Origin: Aidingimonas halophila
Lineage (GTDB): Bacteria > Pseudomonadota > Gammaproteobacteria > Pseudomonadales > Halomonadaceae
Assembly: GCF_900106955.1 (NCBI RefSeq)
Contig: NZ_FNNI01000003.1
Coordinates: forward strand, 248,001-312,000
Direction of reading: 5' to 3'
Length of the DNA stretch: 64,000 nt
Made by a program: the position numbers and the translations under genes. Positions within the stretch are counted from its first letter, which is position 1. Each line of letters starts with the position of its first letter. This document shows positions 46,933 through 58,114 of this stretch, piece after piece. The notes beneath the pieces are model-generated. The model ran no database searches and had not been told where the DNA came from. It saw only the letters and a program-made list of their open reading frames with translations.

Positions 46933-47880
46933 TCAGGCTTCTCCCTGTTCGGCAAGCAGTTCGTGACGCAAGGCCTCGGGTGCCATGGGGAAGCCGGCCG
47001 CCTTGCGCGAGTCATAATAAGCATGGGCTACGTCACGCGCCATGGTTCGCACGCGCAGGATATAGCGCTGGCGTTCGGTCACCGAGATTGCGTGACGAGC
47101 ATCGAGCAGGTTGAACGTGTGGGACGCCTTGAGAACCATTTCATAAGCCGGTAGGGGCAGTCCCGCCTCCAGCAGTTTGGTGCACTCGCTTTCTTGATGG
47201 TCGAAGGCATCGAATAATGCCGGTACATTGGCATATTCGAAATTATAGGCGGACTGCTCCTGTTCATTCTGCAGATAGACATCGCCATAGGTGACTTTGC
47301 TACCATCAGGGGCGATGGTCCACACCAGGTCGTAAACGCTATCGACATCCTGCAGGTACATGGCGATGCGTTCCAGGCCGTACGTGAGCTCTCCTGTCAC
47401 CGGATAGCATTCGATGCCACCCGCTTGCTGAAAGTAGGTGAACTGGGTGACTTCCATGCCGTTGAGCCAGACTTCCCAACCCAGTCCCCAGGCGCCCAGA
47501 GTGGGAGATTCCCAGTTATCCTCGACAAAGCGGATATCATGTACCAGGGGATCGAGACCGAGTTGGGTCAGCGAACCCAGGTAGAGATCCTGCAGGTTGG
47601 CCGGTGACGGCTTCATGACCACTTGAAACTGATAATAGTGTTGTAACCGATTCGGATTTTCGCCATAGCGACCGTCGGTAGGGCGACGGGATGGCTGTAC
47701 ATATGCGGAGTTCCAGGTTTCCGGACCGATGGAGCGAAGGAAAGTGGCTGGATGGAACGTGCCGGCACCGACTTCCATATCCAGCGGTTGCATGATGACG
47801 CAGCCTTGCTCGGCCCAGTACCGCTGCAGGGCTAGAATCAGGCCCTGAAAGGTTTTCACGTCTGGCGTCGCCTGTGTCAT
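46933..47880 (-). CDS. glyQ: Glycyl-tRNA synthetase alpha subunit
   Basis: The catalytic alpha chain, 315 residues. The start [19 protein letters not shown] at 47880 is chosen because homologues begin here; the ORF continues to 47928. Class II motifs are visible, including [14 protein letters not shown] and [15 protein letters not shown]. First gene of glyQS, divergent from hldD. Confidence 0.97.
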   Translation of the reverse strand: MTQATPDVKTFQGLILALQRYWAEQGCVIMQPLDMEVGAGTFHPATFLRSIGPETWNSAYVQPSRRPTDGRYGENPNRLQHYYQFQVVMKPSPANLQDLYLGSLTQLGLDPLVHDIRFVEDNWESPTLGAWGLGWEVWLNGMEVTQFTYFQQAGGIECYPVTGELTYGLERIAMYLQDVDSVYDLVWTIAPDGSKVTYGDVYLQNEQEQSAYNFEYANVPALFDAFDHQESECTKLLEAGLPLPAYEMVLKASHTFNLLDARHAISVTERQRYILRVRTMARDVAHAYYDSRKAAGFPMAPEALRHELLAEQGEA

Positions 47881-48004
47881 TGGTGAAGTACCGTTGGCCC
47901 ATGAATTCAAGAACCGCCAAGTATACAATTAGTGGGTAATTGGTTATAGGCACTTTTGAGGATCGACGCTCGGGTGACGGCCGAATGATGATGAGGATTC
48001 ATAG

Positions 48005-48961
48005 ATGATCGTAGTAACGGGCGGCGCCGGCTTCATCGGCGCGAATCTGGTCAAGGCATTCAATGCGCAAGGCCGCGAGGATGTCATGGTGGTCGACGAC
48101 CTGAGTGACGGGACCAAATTCGTCAACCTGGTGGATTGCACGTTGGGGGACTATCTCGACAAGGAGGACTTCCGGCGGCGTATCGAGGCCGAGATGCGGG
48201 GTGAGCCTTCCGCGTTGCCGGAGATCGATGCGATCTTTCACGAGGGTGCCTGCTCGGATACAACCGAGTGGGACGGTCGGTTCATGCTCGACAATAATTT
48301 CGAGTACTCCAAGGTGTTGCTGCACTACTGTCAACGCAAGGGTATCCCCTTCCTGTATGCCTCATCCGCAGCCACTTATGGCGGCAGTGAGGTATTCGTC
48401 GAATCGCCGGAATACGAGCAGCCTCTCAATGTCTATGGCTACTCCAAGCTCTTGTTCGATCAGTACGTCCGGTCACGTTGGCAGGAATTCACCAGTCAGG
48501 TGGTCGGGTTTCGCTATTTCAATGTCTATGGTCCGCGCGAGCAGCATAAGGGCAAGATGGCCAGCGTCGCCTATCATCACCATGCCCAGGTAAGTGCCGG
48601 CGAGAATCCCAGACTGTTCGGCGCCTGGGACGGTTACGAGGCCGGCATGCAAAGCCGGGACTTTATCTACGTCGGTGATGTGGTGGATGTGAATCTCTGG
48701 TTTCTGGAGCATCCCGAGTGTTCAGGCATTTTCAACCTGGGAACGGGGCGTGCCGAGCCGTTCAAGGCCATTGCCGATAGCGTGATCGATTATTACGGTA
48801 AGGGCGAGATCGAATACATTCGCTTTCCCGACGAGCTCAAGGGGCGGTACCAAAGCTATACTCGTGCCGACATTTCACGACTTCGCCGTGCCGGATATCA
48901 GGGCGAGTTCCACACAGTGGCGGAAGGCGTCCGTGCGTACCTGGAGTGGTTGAATGGCTGA
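48005..48961 (+). CDS. hldD: ADP-L-glycero-D-manno-heptose-6-epimerase HldD
   Basis: An NADP-dependent epimerase making the LPS precursor ADP-L-glycero-D-manno-heptose; 318 residues. [14 protein letters not shown] and the catalytic Y-x3-K ([11 protein letters not shown]) of the extended SDR family are visible. First gene of the LPS-core segment; waaF overlaps its end by 8 bases. Confidence 0.95.
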   Translation: MIVVTGGAGFIGANLVKAFNAQGREDVMVVDDLSDGTKFVNLVDCTLGDYLDKEDFRRRIEAEMRGEPSALPEIDAIFHEGACSDTTEWDGRFMLDNNFEYSKVLLHYCQRKGIPFLYASSAATYGGSEVFVESPEYEQPLNVYGYSKLLFDQYVRSRWQEFTSQVVGFRYFNVYGPREQHKGKMASVAYHHHAQVSAGENPRLFGAWDGYEAGMQSRDFIYVGDVVDVNLWFLEHPECSGIFNLGTGRAEPFKAIADSVIDYYGKGEIEYIRFPDELKGRYQSYTRADISRLRRAGYQGEFHTVAEGVRAYLEWLNG

Positions 48962-49988
48962 TCGTTCCGCCACTGTCGGCGAGCGGATTCTGGTCGTCGG
49001 ACCATCATGGGTGGGTGATATGGTGATGGCCCAGAGCGCTCTGATGACGCTCAAGATGCGGGATCCTCGTTGCCGTATCTCGGTGGTCGCGCCTCCCTGG
49101 TCCCGCCCCATACTCGAACGCATGAACGCCATCGACGAAGTGGTGCCTCTGGATGTCGGTCATGGGGAAGTCGCCTGGCAGACGCGCTATCGGACAGCCG
49201 TGACACTCAAGGGGCGTTTCGATCGAGCGATCGTGTTGCCACGCTCCTGGAAAGCCGCGCTGGTGCCGTTTCTGGCCCGGATACCTCACCGTGTTGGTTT
49301 CACGGGTGAGCAGCGCGTCATACTGCTCAATGAGCGTCGCGACCTCGATAAGTCGGTTCTCGATCAAACGGTGAAGCGTTTTGTGTCGTTAGCCTTGCCT
49401 GATGATGAAGCGAGACGGGGAGATTTCGATATTCCGCATCCTCGCCTGGAGATCGATAGCGACAATCTCATCAATTTGCGTCTATCGCTCGGACTCTCTT
49501 CACGTCCCGCGGTCGGCATGATGCCGGGGGCGGAGTACGGACCCGCAAAACAGTGGCCATTGGGTTATTTTCGGGAATTGGCGTGTGCCCTGGTCGAGTC
49601 CGGTCATGAAGTTCGCGTGCTAGGTGGGCCGAAAGATGTCGAAGCCGGCGACGCGATTTGTCGAGATGTGCCCCATAGCCACAATTTGTGCGGCAAGACC
49701 CGACTGGCGGATGCCGTCGATCTGCTTGCCGACTGCCATCAGGTGGTAACCAACGATTCCGGGTTAATGCATGTTGCCGCCGCTGTCGGTAGTCGGGTTC
49801 ATGCCATCTATGGCTCGTCATCTCCTGCATATACGCCGCCCCTGACGGAGCGAGCCACGATTCATTACTTGGCGCTGTCCTGCTCGCCCTGTTTTCAACG
49901 GACGTGTCCGCTGGGTCACACCAATTGTCTCAATCAACTGAGACCTGCCCAGGTACTGGAAGCCATGACATCATCGGTCACTCCTTGA
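48954..49988 (+). CDS. waaF: ADP-heptose:LPS heptosyltransferase II (WaaF)
   Basis: A GT9 glycosyltransferase adding the second inner-core heptose, 344 residues. It begins [20 protein letters not shown]; mid-protein has [18 protein letters not shown] and a C-terminal [13 protein letters not shown] nucleotide-sugar site. The start overlaps hldD; the end overlaps the convergent OpgB-like gene by 11 bases. Confidence 0.93.
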   Translation: MADRSATVGERILVVGPSWVGDMVMAQSALMTLKMRDPRCRISVVAPPWSRPILERMNAIDEVVPLDVGHGEVAWQTRYRTAVTLKGRFDRAIVLPRSWKAALVPFLARIPHRVGFTGEQRVILLNERRDLDKSVLDQTVKRFVSLALPDDEARRGDFDIPHPRLEIDSDNLINLRLSLGLSSRPAVGMMPGAEYGPAKQWPLGYFRELACALVESGHEVRVLGGPKDVEAGDAICRDVPHSHNLCGKTRLADAVDLLADCHQVVTNDSGLMHVAAAVGSRVHAIYGSSSPAYTPPLTERATIHYLALSCSPCFQRTCPLGHTNCLNQLRPAQVLEAMTSSVTP

Positions 49989-51594
49989 AGCGGACTTCTC
50001 GGTCGACCCCTTCCCACAGACGTTCTTGCAGGGCGTTCTCTTCAGTGAGGCGCTCATTGAGATAGGTCAAGCCGTGGCGTTCGACCAGATTCTGTGGCTC
50101 CGCCAATAGGGATACACCGAGACCGGCACGATGGGATTCCGTTTGATATCCCATCGTTTCCAGAATGGTGGGAAAGATATCGAGTGTTGTACTCTCGCGC
50201 CGTATGCGTGCCGGCTCCAGGTCATCGCTGTATAACATCAAGGTGTTGTCGCGCTCACTGGCGACGAGCTTATCCCAGGCGGAGACTTTCATGCTCAGAT
50301 GATCGCTGGCGATGACCACCAGAGTATTATCGAGCAGACCTTCGTCCTCCAGGCGGTCCAGAAACTGGCGTGTCAGCCAGCCGGAACATTCGACGGAATA
50401 CAGGATGTCTTCGCCATCGAATTCGCCCTGACGTTCCTTGCAACTGTCGGCCGGGAAGCCGAAGGGGGCATGAGCACCCAATGTCAGTGCCACCATTCCC
50501 CATGGATCATCGCTCTCATCCAGCATCTTGAGCTCTTCCAGCATCATGTCGTATAGCGAATCATCGTAGAGCCCCCAGCTATTGACATAGTCAGGATCAT
50601 CCAAGCGCGGCTCGAGCTCCTCCCGACCCAGGATACGGTCGAAGCCGTGGTCATTATAGAAGAGCCCCTTACCAGCGAAGTCGGTACTGGCACCACCGAT
50701 GTACGTCAACTGATAATCCTGAGCACTGAGAATGTCGCCAAGACAATTGACGCCAGGCACGACGTGATCCAAGGGTTCGAACTGTTCATCGTGAAGAAGC
50801 CCGGCAGGCATCAAGGGAACGCCACATTGGCTGGCGATCATGCCGGCCATCGTCCAACCGGTATTGTCGAGTTGACGCACCCCCTCGAAGACGACGCTTT
50901 CCTCGCCAATCGCATTGAAATCCTCGTAGGCATCGTCGAAGCGTTCATTGTCATCATACGTACGTTCGATACTTTCGAGATAGATGTACAGGAGGTTGGG
51001 GGGATCAGCCGGTTCCTCGGTGATCTTCGGCTCGATATAGCGGCGATCCAGCCAGGCGCCGTCCTGGGTGACCATGGTGGCGCTGCGTTGCGTGATACCG
51101 AACAGCAGTGGATTGGTTGCCAACAAGAATAGTGCCAGGATGCGTTCCAGAAGTCGCCAGCGGTGGTCGTGCCGGACCAGCCAGACGAAGGCGACCAGGC
51201 TGAAAAAGGCCGATAGCGTGTAGACGATGGCTGTCAGGAAGCGTTTACCGCCTCCATGCCCCTCCATTCCCGCTTGCAGGTGGAAAAATATAGCGGCGAT
51301 ATCCACATCACCGTAGGTGTCGGCCATGTAGACGTAGAACCACCAGATGATCAAGGGCACCAGCGACCAGGGCCAGACGCGTTTTGGCGAGTGCGGGTGA
51401 CGCGGATTTCCCCAACGGAAAAGCCAGGCCAGCGCTACCCAGCCGAGGGCCACTGCGAACATCCATCCTATTGGCAGCGTTAATGGCGTTATGACGGCAT
51501 TGCCAAGACATAATCCGATAAACCCCAGCGCCCACCAGCGAGGTTGATGAACAACATGCTTGACTAGAGGTAGTTTCGACAGGAAATGTAACAA
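49978..51594 (-). CDS. Membrane-anchored sulfatase-fold transferase (OpgB/MdoB-like)
   Basis: A 538-residue inner-membrane protein with about five N-terminal hydrophobic helices and a periplasmic alkaline-phosphatase/sulfatase-like domain. NLLYIYLESIERTY (metal/nucleophile region), GFDRILGREEL and VVIASDHLSMK follow the OpgB phosphoglycerol transferase pattern. OpgB transfers phosphoglycerol to osmoregulated periplasmic glucans; in this LPS neighbourhood a core-modifying phosphoglycerol or phosphoethanolamine transferase is an alternative. The substrate is not readable. Confidence 0.75.
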   Translation of the reverse strand: MLHFLSKLPLVKHVVHQPRWWALGFIGLCLGNAVITPLTLPIGWMFAVALGWVALAWLFRWGNPRHPHSPKRVWPWSLVPLIIWWFYVYMADTYGDVDIAAIFFHLQAGMEGHGGGKRFLTAIVYTLSAFFSLVAFVWLVRHDHRWRLLERILALFLLATNPLLFGITQRSATMVTQDGAWLDRRYIEPKITEEPADPPNLLYIYLESIERTYDDNERFDDAYEDFNAIGEESVVFEGVRQLDNTGWTMAGMIASQCGVPLMPAGLLHDEQFEPLDHVVPGVNCLGDILSAQDYQLTYIGGASTDFAGKGLFYNDHGFDRILGREELEPRLDDPDYVNSWGLYDDSLYDMMLEELKMLDESDDPWGMVALTLGAHAPFGFPADSCKERQGEFDGEDILYSVECSGWLTRQFLDRLEDEGLLDNTLVVIASDHLSMKVSAWDKLVASERDNTLMLYSDDLEPARIRRESTTLDIFPTILETMGYQTESHRAGLGVSLLAEPQNLVERHGLTYLNERLTEENALQERLWEGVDREVRFKE

Positions 51595-51697
51595 GACTAA
51601 CCCCTCTTAGACTGAACGGATAGCTAGCAAGTCGTGACGCCGTCGAGAATCATCCCGGTACATGGGCCACCGTGCCTCACCTGACAGGCGTTTTGCA

Positions 51698-52756
51698 TTA
51701 TCGCATCTGGTTGAGCAATCGTTCATATAACGCCAAATAGGCATTTCCCATCGCTTCAGGTGTAAAAAGCGACAGTCGCTGATGGGCGCTTTCCGCCAAG
51801 TCGGCGGCTCTGTCAGGCGCATTGAGCAATGAGCGAATGGCCTCGGTGAGGGCATTGCCATCATTGGGTGGGATCAATATCCCTGTGTCGTCATGCGTCA
51901 CAATATCCGGAATGCCATCGACATTGCTAGCGATCACCGGTACCTCGTAATCCATGGCGTCCAGCAGTATCGATCCTAGTCCCTCATTTCGTGAGGGAAA
52001 AACGAACAAATCCATGATAGCCAGATAGTCACCGATATTGGAGCGAAAGCCTTCCCAGACGATATTGTCCAGATCCGCGCTTTCGCGCTGCAACACGACC
52101 TTATCGTCGCCCTGGCCAAGAAAAAGGAAAATGGCGTCCGGAAACTCCCGGCGTAATTGTCTGGCCGCCTCGATCAGCAAGCGTTGTCCCTTGTGACGAT
52201 CAACCAGAGCGCCGATATGACCTATGACACGCTTGCCGGCAAATCGGTCACGTAGTCTGGCAACATGCGATGCCTGTCGGGGCATATGCGATAGCGCACT
52301 AGGGATGCGTGAGATATTGCACCAGCCCCGTTCTTCAAGGTGTTGTTCGATGACGGATGAAATGGCCACTCCGTGGCGGGCCCGGCCATACGTCAACCGG
52401 TTGAATCCCGTCTGTTTCACCGGCTGCGGGACTCGACGCGTCAGCAAATAAGGTGTGTGGCGCAGGAGCGAATGCAGAAATGCCCAATGAATGGCCTTGG
52501 CTTCGTGCGCATGCACCAGATCGGCATGCGCTCCCTGGAAATGACCGGCAAACTGGTGATCGGCATCGATGAGGGTGATGTCGCTTCGTTCGACCAGTTC
52601 CGCACGCATTGGCGAGTCACGACGACAAACGAGGCTTTGTGTGATGCCACTGTGTTTGGCCAATGCATTGATCAACAGCACTGTCTGACGTTCGCCGCCA
52701 CGAAATTGTCGAGCAAGATTGACATGGCGGATATGCAAGGTTTGTGCTGCCATCAT
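51698..52756 (-). CDS. Glycosyltransferase family 4 protein, LPS core type
   Basis: A GT-B-fold cytoplasmic transferase of 352 residues. RGGERQTVLLINAL near the N-terminus, GHIGALVDRHKGQRLL, and the donor site ending FVFPSRNEGLGSILLDAM (E-x7-E type) are typical of GT4. It is followed, 3 bases beyond the stop of the next gene, by a GT2 gene and kdkA on the minus strand. The sugar is unknown; outer-core addition is inferred. Confidence 0.85.
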   Translation of the reverse strand: MMAAQTLHIRHVNLARQFRGGERQTVLLINALAKHSGITQSLVCRRDSPMRAELVERSDITLIDADHQFAGHFQGAHADLVHAHEAKAIHWAFLHSLLRHTPYLLTRRVPQPVKQTGFNRLTYGRARHGVAISSVIEQHLEERGWCNISRIPSALSHMPRQASHVARLRDRFAGKRVIGHIGALVDRHKGQRLLIEAARQLRREFPDAIFLFLGQGDDKVVLQRESADLDNIVWEGFRSNIGDYLAIMDLFVFPSRNEGLGSILLDAMDYEVPVIASNVDGIPDIVTHDDTGILIPPNDGNALTEAIRSLLNAPDRAADLAESAHQRLSLFTPEAMGNAYLALYERLLNQMR

Positions 52757-52759
52757 TGA

Positions 52760-53548
52760 CTACCAGATCTTGTCGAAATCTTCATTGTCCCTGATCCGTG
52801 AATCGCGCTGGAATTCGAGGAGCTTGGCGTACTTGAGATAGGAGTTGACGGCAGCGGACAACGACACCGACAGTCCATCGAGGCCAGCGGTAAAGCCTTT
52901 CTGGAACACGAATTTGCGCAGGAAGGCACTACTGCCGTGCAGAAACGGTGACCACCCATTGGCACGTTTGCCCCGGCGGTACATGATCTTGGCGGCGCGT
53001 TTGGAAAACCGCCCGCTTGCCTTGGTGAACAGTTCGCCGAGATCGGCAAACGAAAAATGCTGCAGGTCGGCGTCGAGTCTGGCCGGATGGCGAGCCTGAA
53101 CCGATGCATGCTGCTGGGAATCGGAAAAACCGGTTCGATCGCGATCAAACAGGCGAATGCAGTAGTCGGGGTACCACCCACAGGCCTTGATCCAGCGTGA
53201 GCCCAGGTAGTTGCGCCGGCGCAGAGCGAATCCGTCGTGCGTTGTCGTCGACAGGTCGAGTGCAGTGATGCAATGAATCGCCTCCTCAGTGAGTCGCTCA
53301 TCAGCATCGAGTGACAGTATCCAGCGATGCGTCGCATGGGTCGGCCCGACATTCTTCTGTGGGCCGTCACCCAGATAGGGCTGACGAATTACCCTGGCGC
53401 CGGCCCGTTCGGCCAATTTGCAGGTCTCATCATTCGACCCCGAGTCGACGACGATCAGTTCATCGCAGACGTGCGAGAGCGACTGCAGACAGGCCATGAT
53501 ATTGTCGGCTTCGTTGAGCGTGATGACCACGCCGGTAATGTTCACCAT
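52760..53548 (-). CDS. Glycosyltransferase family 2 protein, WaaE/KdtX-like
   Basis: A 262-residue GT-A-fold transferase. It starts MVNITGVVITLNEADNIMAC; donor site VVDSGSNDETCKLAERAGA and LSLDADERLTEE, with the DxD-like motif. WaaE/KdtX-type GT2 enzymes add glucose to the first heptose of the LPS core. Stop and start codons of kdkA and this gene abut (53548/53549). Confidence 0.85.
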   Translation of the reverse strand: MVNITGVVITLNEADNIMACLQSLSHVCDELIVVDSGSNDETCKLAERAGARVIRQPYLGDGPQKNVGPTHATHRWILSLDADERLTEEAIHCITALDLSTTTHDGFALRRRNYLGSRWIKACGWYPDYCIRLFDRDRTGFSDSQQHASVQARHPARLDADLQHFSFADLGELFTKASGRFSKRAAKIMYRRGKRANGWSPFLHGSSAFLRKFVFQKGFTAGLDGLSVSLSAAVNSYLKYAKLLEFQRDSRIRDNEDFDKIW

Positions 53549-54265
53549 TCATCCCTCGATACGGTTATAACCGCGTTCGATAGCGATCATCGTCGCGCGG
53601 GTGTCGGCATGTAAAAACCGGCTCAATGACCGCTCCAATCGTTGCAGGTTAGCCTGTTTCCAGCGTCCCGGACGACGCAATCGGCAGCGATCAAGATCAA
53701 TGAGCCAAACGTGGCCGGTATCGTCGATGAGAAGATTACGGGCGTTCAAGTCGACATGATCGAGGCCGGCGTCATGGAATTGCCGAAGTGTCGCACCGAC
53801 ATCATATAGTGTCGGTGCATCCAGCGTCGGCAAGCGATCGGCAAGGGAACGCACCCCGGCCAGACGTTCAGTGATCAAAGCGGCTTCGTAAGTGAGCCCA
53901 TGATGCCAGACACAGCCCGCGATCGGTCGCGGTACCGGTAATCCCTGATGATAAAGCCGTTCGGTGAGTCGTAGTTCCCGGAATGCTCGGGTTCGTCCAT
54001 GACCCGTCCAGAGATAGCGACGCTGACTGACACGGGCCGCCATGCCACCCCGACGGTAAGGTCGGAGCACCCATTCCCGGTCGCCTGCGAGAACGAACAG
54101 GCTGGTACCTCGACCGGTGGCTTGGCCCAGGATAGCGCCGGCTTCCTGCCAGAAATCGACGGTGAACCACGATGGTGCGATTTGTGGCGTCAGGCCTGCG
54201 TCACATAAACTATCGGCATCGTATAGAATGAATGCCTTTTCCATCGGGAATGTTGCCAACCGCAT
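53549..54265 (-). CDS. kdkA: 3-deoxy-D-manno-octulosonic acid kinase KdkA
   Basis: Phosphorylates the Kdo residue of the LPS inner core; 238 residues from the ATG at 54265 ([16 protein letters not shown]), with AGAGGA upstream. The longer ORF to 54406 overlaps the divergent gene. Kinase-like features are VLRPYRRGGMAARVSQRRYL, HDAGLDHVDLNARNLLID (catalytic loop) and VWLIDLDRCRL. Its ATG overlaps the ATG of the divergent GT9 gene. Confidence 0.9.
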   Translation of the reverse strand: MRLATFPMEKAFILYDADSLCDAGLTPQIAPSWFTVDFWQEAGAILGQATGRGTSLFVLAGDREWVLRPYRRGGMAARVSQRRYLWTGHGRTRAFRELRLTERLYHQGLPVPRPIAGCVWHHGLTYEAALITERLAGVRSLADRLPTLDAPTLYDVGATLRQFHDAGLDHVDLNARNLLIDDTGHVWLIDLDRCRLRRPGRWKQANLQRLERSLSRFLHADTRATMIAIERGYNRIEG

Positions 54266-55361
54266 GAAGCATCCTCTGCCTGCCCGCCCAGAACACCTAT
54301 GCGTGCTGCGGCTCTCCGCACTGGGCGATGTCTGCAATCTCGTACCCACCATTCGTGCACTGCAACGGCAGTGGCCTGATATCCGTATCACCTGGATTAT
54401 CGGCAAGGGCGAATACAGTCTACTTTCCGGCCTGAGCGGGGTCGAGTTCGTTGTCTATGACAAGGCGACCGGGTTGGCGGGAATGCGTGATATCTGGCGT
54501 CGACTGGGCGATACCCGTTTCGATGTCCTGTTGCACATGCAGCAGGCCCTGCGGGCCAGTATTCTGTCACTGGGGCTCAAGGCGAATCTACGCATAGGCT
54601 ATGACAAAGCCCGGGCCAAGGATTGGCAGCACTGGTTCACGCATCGCCAATTGGCACCGCATTCCAAAGCGCATGTGCTTGAGTCTTTCATGGATTTCGC
54701 CAGGCTGCTGGGTGTCGACGATACGCGTCTCGCATGGGAGCTGCCGATCCCGGATGCGGCTGCCGATGAAGCCCGGCAGTTGGCCGGCGACCAGCCCTAT
54801 CTGTTGATGAGCCCCTGTGCCAATCCGCGATTGCGTAACTTTCGCAATTGGTCGGCGGAAGGTTATGCGGCAGTGATCGAACATGCCTGGTCACAGCACG
54901 GACTGAGAACCGTACTCAGTGGCGGCAACAGTCCCCAGGAGCGGGAAATGGGAACACGTATCATGTCACTGTCCGCACCGGACGCGGTGATCGACGCCAT
55001 TGGCGCCACGTCACTGAAAGGCTTGCTGGCTTTGATCAACCAGGCGCGTGCTGTCATTGCCCCGGATTCGGGGCCGGTACATATGGCCAATGCCCTGCAT
55101 ACCCCTACAGTGGGCCTGTTCGCGACGACCAACCCGGTGCGGGCGGCGCCCTACTGCTGGCGCGATTATGTCGTTAATCGTTATCCCGAGGCCGTACGAA
55201 CCTTCATGCACAAGTCGCCGGACGACATTACCTGGGGGCAGCGAGTGCGTCATCCGGATGCCATGTCGCTGATCAGTGCGGATGATGTCATCGAACGACT
55301 GGAGGCGCTTTTGACCGACTATCCTTTTTCTCCCGTCCTGGAGCCGCGTCATGAAGCTTGA
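54264..55361 (+). CDS. Glycosyltransferase family 9 (heptosyltransferase) protein
   Basis: A heptosyltransferase-like protein of 365 residues from the ATG at 54264 ([20 protein letters not shown]). [18 protein letters not shown] and the C-terminal [20 protein letters not shown] are GT9 signatures. With waaF already identified, this may be heptosyltransferase I or a third heptosyltransferase. The chosen start shares bases with the kdkA ATG on the other strand; an in-frame ATG at 54228 lies inside kdkA and has no ribosome-binding site. Its end overlaps hldE. Confidence 0.88.
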   Translation: MKHPLPARPEHLCVLRLSALGDVCNLVPTIRALQRQWPDIRITWIIGKGEYSLLSGLSGVEFVVYDKATGLAGMRDIWRRLGDTRFDVLLHMQQALRASILSLGLKANLRIGYDKARAKDWQHWFTHRQLAPHSKAHVLESFMDFARLLGVDDTRLAWELPIPDAAADEARQLAGDQPYLLMSPCANPRLRNFRNWSAEGYAAVIEHAWSQHGLRTVLSGGNSPQEREMGTRIMSLSAPDAVIDAIGATSLKGLLALINQARAVIAPDSGPVHMANALHTPTVGLFATTNPVRAAPYCWRDYVVNRYPEAVRTFMHKSPDDITWGQRVRHPDAMSLISADDVIERLEALLTDYPFSPVLEPRHEA

Positions 55362-56781
55362 TCTGACCGCGCTGGAACAGGCTCGCCTGCTGGTAGTGGG
55401 CGATGTCATGCTGGATCGATACTGGCAAGGGGGCACCTGGCGCATTTCGCCGGAGGCGCCGGTCCCGGTGGTCAAGGTCGGCGATGCCGAAGACCGTCCC
55501 GGCGGGGCAGCCAACGTCGCCTTGAATATTGCCTCTCTGGGCGCCCATGCCGCGCTGGCGGGCCTGGTGGGCGACGATGGTAATGCCGATCTGCTCGAAG
55601 CCCGGTTGAAAGATGCCGAAGTAAGCACTCACTTTCAGCGCAGCGGCGAGGTCCCGACGATCACCAAGCTGCGAGTGATGAGCCGCAATCAGCAATTGAT
55701 CCGACTCGACTTCGAGGAGGGGCTGATCGATGTCGATACGACGGCTTTGTTGGCCCAGGTCGAGCGTGTCATGGAGTCGGCAGACCTTGTGATTCTGTCG
55801 GATTACGGCAAAGGGACCCTGAATCAGGTCGAAACGCTGATAGCGCGGGTGCGTGCTACCGGTAAACGTGTGCTGGTCGACCCCAAGGGGAGCGATTTCC
55901 GCAAGTATCGCGGGGCCAGCGTGATGACGCCCAATCTCATAGAATTCGAGGCAGTCATGGGTCCTTGCCCCGATGATGAGACACTGGCAATCAAGGGGGA
56001 GGCGCTACGTGCCGAACTGGAACTCGAAGCGCTGTTGATTACCCGCAGTGAAAAGGGTATGACACTGATCCGCGGTGACCACGCGCCGCTCCACTTGCCG
56101 ACCCGGGCGCGCGAAGTCTACGACGTGACGGGGGCCGGGGACACCGTGATCGGCGTGTTGGGTTTGGCGCTGGCGGCCGGGCATGGTTTCCCCGAGGCCA
56201 TGACATTGGCCAACCTGGCGGCGGGGCTGGTGGTGGCCAAACCGGGAACGGCGACCCTGTCCATCGCCGAGCTTTATACGGCCCTGCAGGGCGACAAACT
56301 GGCCGAATTCGGTGTGATCGAAGAAGTACCGCTGGTTGATGCCGTGCGTGCGGCACAGGCGCGCGGTGAACGTGTGGTCATGACCAATGGCTGTTTCGAT
56401 ATTCTGCATGCCGGCCACGTGGCTTACCTCGAGCATGCGCACCAGCTCGGCGACCGCCTGATCGTAGCAGTCAACGACGATGCATCCATTGCTCGCCTCA
56501 AGGGGCCCAAGCGGCCGATCAACCCCTTGGCCAGGCGTATGCAGGTGCTTTCCGGACTGGGCTCGGTGGATTGGGTGGTGCCCTTTTCGGAAGATACGCC
56601 TCAGCGCTTGATCGAAGCCGTGCTGCCCGATGTATTGGTCAAGGGGGGCGACTATCGACCGGAAGAGATCGCCGGAGGAGAGGCGGTAATCGCCAATGGC
56701 GGCGAGGTGCGGGTACTGGACTTCGAGGACGGTGTATCGACAACGGCGATGATCGCCACCATTCTCGACCGTGAACGCTGA
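55351..56781 (+). CDS. hldE: Bifunctional heptose kinase/adenylyltransferase HldE
   Basis: A two-domain enzyme of 476 residues. The N-terminal ribokinase-like part ([32 protein letters not shown]) phosphorylates heptose 7-phosphate. The C-terminal nucleotidyltransferase ([18 protein letters not shown], near residue 346) makes ADP-heptose. Its TGA overlaps the waaA ATG. Confidence 0.97.
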   Translation: MKLDLTALEQARLLVVGDVMLDRYWQGGTWRISPEAPVPVVKVGDAEDRPGGAANVALNIASLGAHAALAGLVGDDGNADLLEARLKDAEVSTHFQRSGEVPTITKLRVMSRNQQLIRLDFEEGLIDVDTTALLAQVERVMESADLVILSDYGKGTLNQVETLIARVRATGKRVLVDPKGSDFRKYRGASVMTPNLIEFEAVMGPCPDDETLAIKGEALRAELELEALLITRSEKGMTLIRGDHAPLHLPTRAREVYDVTGAGDTVIGVLGLALAAGHGFPEAMTLANLAAGLVVAKPGTATLSIAELYTALQGDKLAEFGVIEEVPLVDAVRAAQARGERVVMTNGCFDILHAGHVAYLEHAHQLGDRLIVAVNDDASIARLKGPKRPINPLARRMQVLSGLGSVDWVVPFSEDTPQRLIEAVLPDVLVKGGDYRPEEIAGGEAVIANGGEVRVLDFEDGVSTTAMIATILDRER

Positions 56782-58106
56782 TGATACCTCGATCACTTTC
56801 CAGGGCAGTGCGCTGGCTCTATAGTCTGGCACTGTACGGTCTGTCACCACTGATCTGGCAACGCATATGGCGTGAACACCTCCCGGGGGAGTCGCGCCGC
56901 CAGCGATTGGGGTGTCTCCCATTCCCGGTCGATGGCGGGGCGACACTGTGGCTGCATTGTGCCTCAGTGGGTGAAGTGATGGCGGCCAGACCGTTGATCG
57001 AGGCCCTGACCGAGCAGTGTCCCGGCCACCGCCTGGTGGTGACGACCATGACCGCTACGGGGGCGGAACGGGTACGTTCGTTGCTGGGCTCATTGGCGGT
57101 CAAGCATCCGTCACGGGACCTGCAGCACTGCTTCATTCCATTGGATTTTCCGGGCGCTGCAAGGCGTTTCGTGGCAAATCTTCGGCCGGCATTGGCCATC
57201 TTCTTCGAAACTGAATTGTGGCCGAATTTGTTGCATGCCTGCGCTCGATACGGCGTGCCGGTTGCCGTGGTCAATGGGAGATTGTCGCCACGCGCCTTCG
57301 AGCGTTATCGCCGCGTTCGTCCGTTATTGCGTGAATCGCTTGGTCATGTGGCTTGGCTGGGTGCCAAGTCAGCAGCCGATGCCGAGCGCTTCATTCAACT
57401 GGGTATGGCACCGGCTCGTACGACAGTAGTGGGCAGCCTGAAATACGATATTTCCCATGATCATAGTGTTCATGAGGAAAGTGAGCGCTTGCGTACCTGC
57501 CTGGGTCAGCGTCCGATCTGGGTTGCCGGATCGACACATCCCGATGAGGAAGAGCAACTGCTTGATGCACATCGGCGTCTGAGGTTGCAGCGACCCAAGG
57601 CCCTGCTGATCCTGGTTCCCCGCCACCCTCAGCGTTTCGATCAGGTGGCCGAGTTATGCCGAGAACATGACATGACGATGGCCCGTCGCTCCCGCGGAGA
57701 GTGGCCGAATGCCGGGACTGCCGTCTATCTGGCGGATACCATGGGGGAGCTGGCGACTCTGTATGCCGTGGCCGATATCGCTTTCGTCGGGGGCAGTCTG
57801 GTGCCTGTCGGGGGGCACAATCTGTTGGAGCCGGCCGCATTGGGGGTGCCGGTAATCACGGGGCCCCATCTTACCAACTTCAGCGATGTCGCGTCGGTCC
57901 TGCGCGATGCTGGCGCGCTGCTTGACATCGACGACGCGGTGTCCCTGGCATCAACGCTTGACCGGCTTTTCGCTGAGCCCGGGGAATGCCGGCGACTGGC
58001 AGAGGCCGGTCGAAACGTCGTCGAGGCGAACCGGGGGGCGCTTGAGTTCACCCTGCAGTGCCTGACAGGGCTGCTGCAGACGGGGAGCGCGACTGCGAGT
58101 GGATGA
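56781..58106 (+). CDS. waaA: 3-deoxy-D-manno-octulosonic-acid transferase WaaA (KdtA)
   Basis: Transfers Kdo from CMP-Kdo to lipid A; a membrane-associated GT-B protein of 441 residues. Typical blocks are WLHCASVGEVMAARPLIEAL, FFETELWPNLLHACARYGVP, VAGSTHPDEEEQLLDAHRRL and GGSLVPVGGHNLLEPAALGVP. Kdo kinase presence (kdkA) suggests a monofunctional enzyme adding one Kdo, by analogy with Haemophilus. Convergent with rpiA, 8 bases away. Confidence 0.95.
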   Translation: MIPRSLSRAVRWLYSLALYGLSPLIWQRIWREHLPGESRRQRLGCLPFPVDGGATLWLHCASVGEVMAARPLIEALTEQCPGHRLVVTTMTATGAERVRSLLGSLAVKHPSRDLQHCFIPLDFPGAARRFVANLRPALAIFFETELWPNLLHACARYGVPVAVVNGRLSPRAFERYRRVRPLLRESLGHVAWLGAKSAADAERFIQLGMAPARTTVVGSLKYDISHDHSVHEESERLRTCLGQRPIWVAGSTHPDEEEQLLDAHRRLRLQRPKALLILVPRHPQRFDQVAELCREHDMTMARRSRGEWPNAGTAVYLADTMGELATLYAVADIAFVGGSLVPVGGHNLLEPAALGVPVITGPHLTNFSDVASVLRDAGALLDIDDAVSLASTLDRLFAEPGECRRLAEAGRNVVEANRGALEFTLQCLTGLLQTGSATASG

Positions 58107-58114
58107 GCGGCCGG

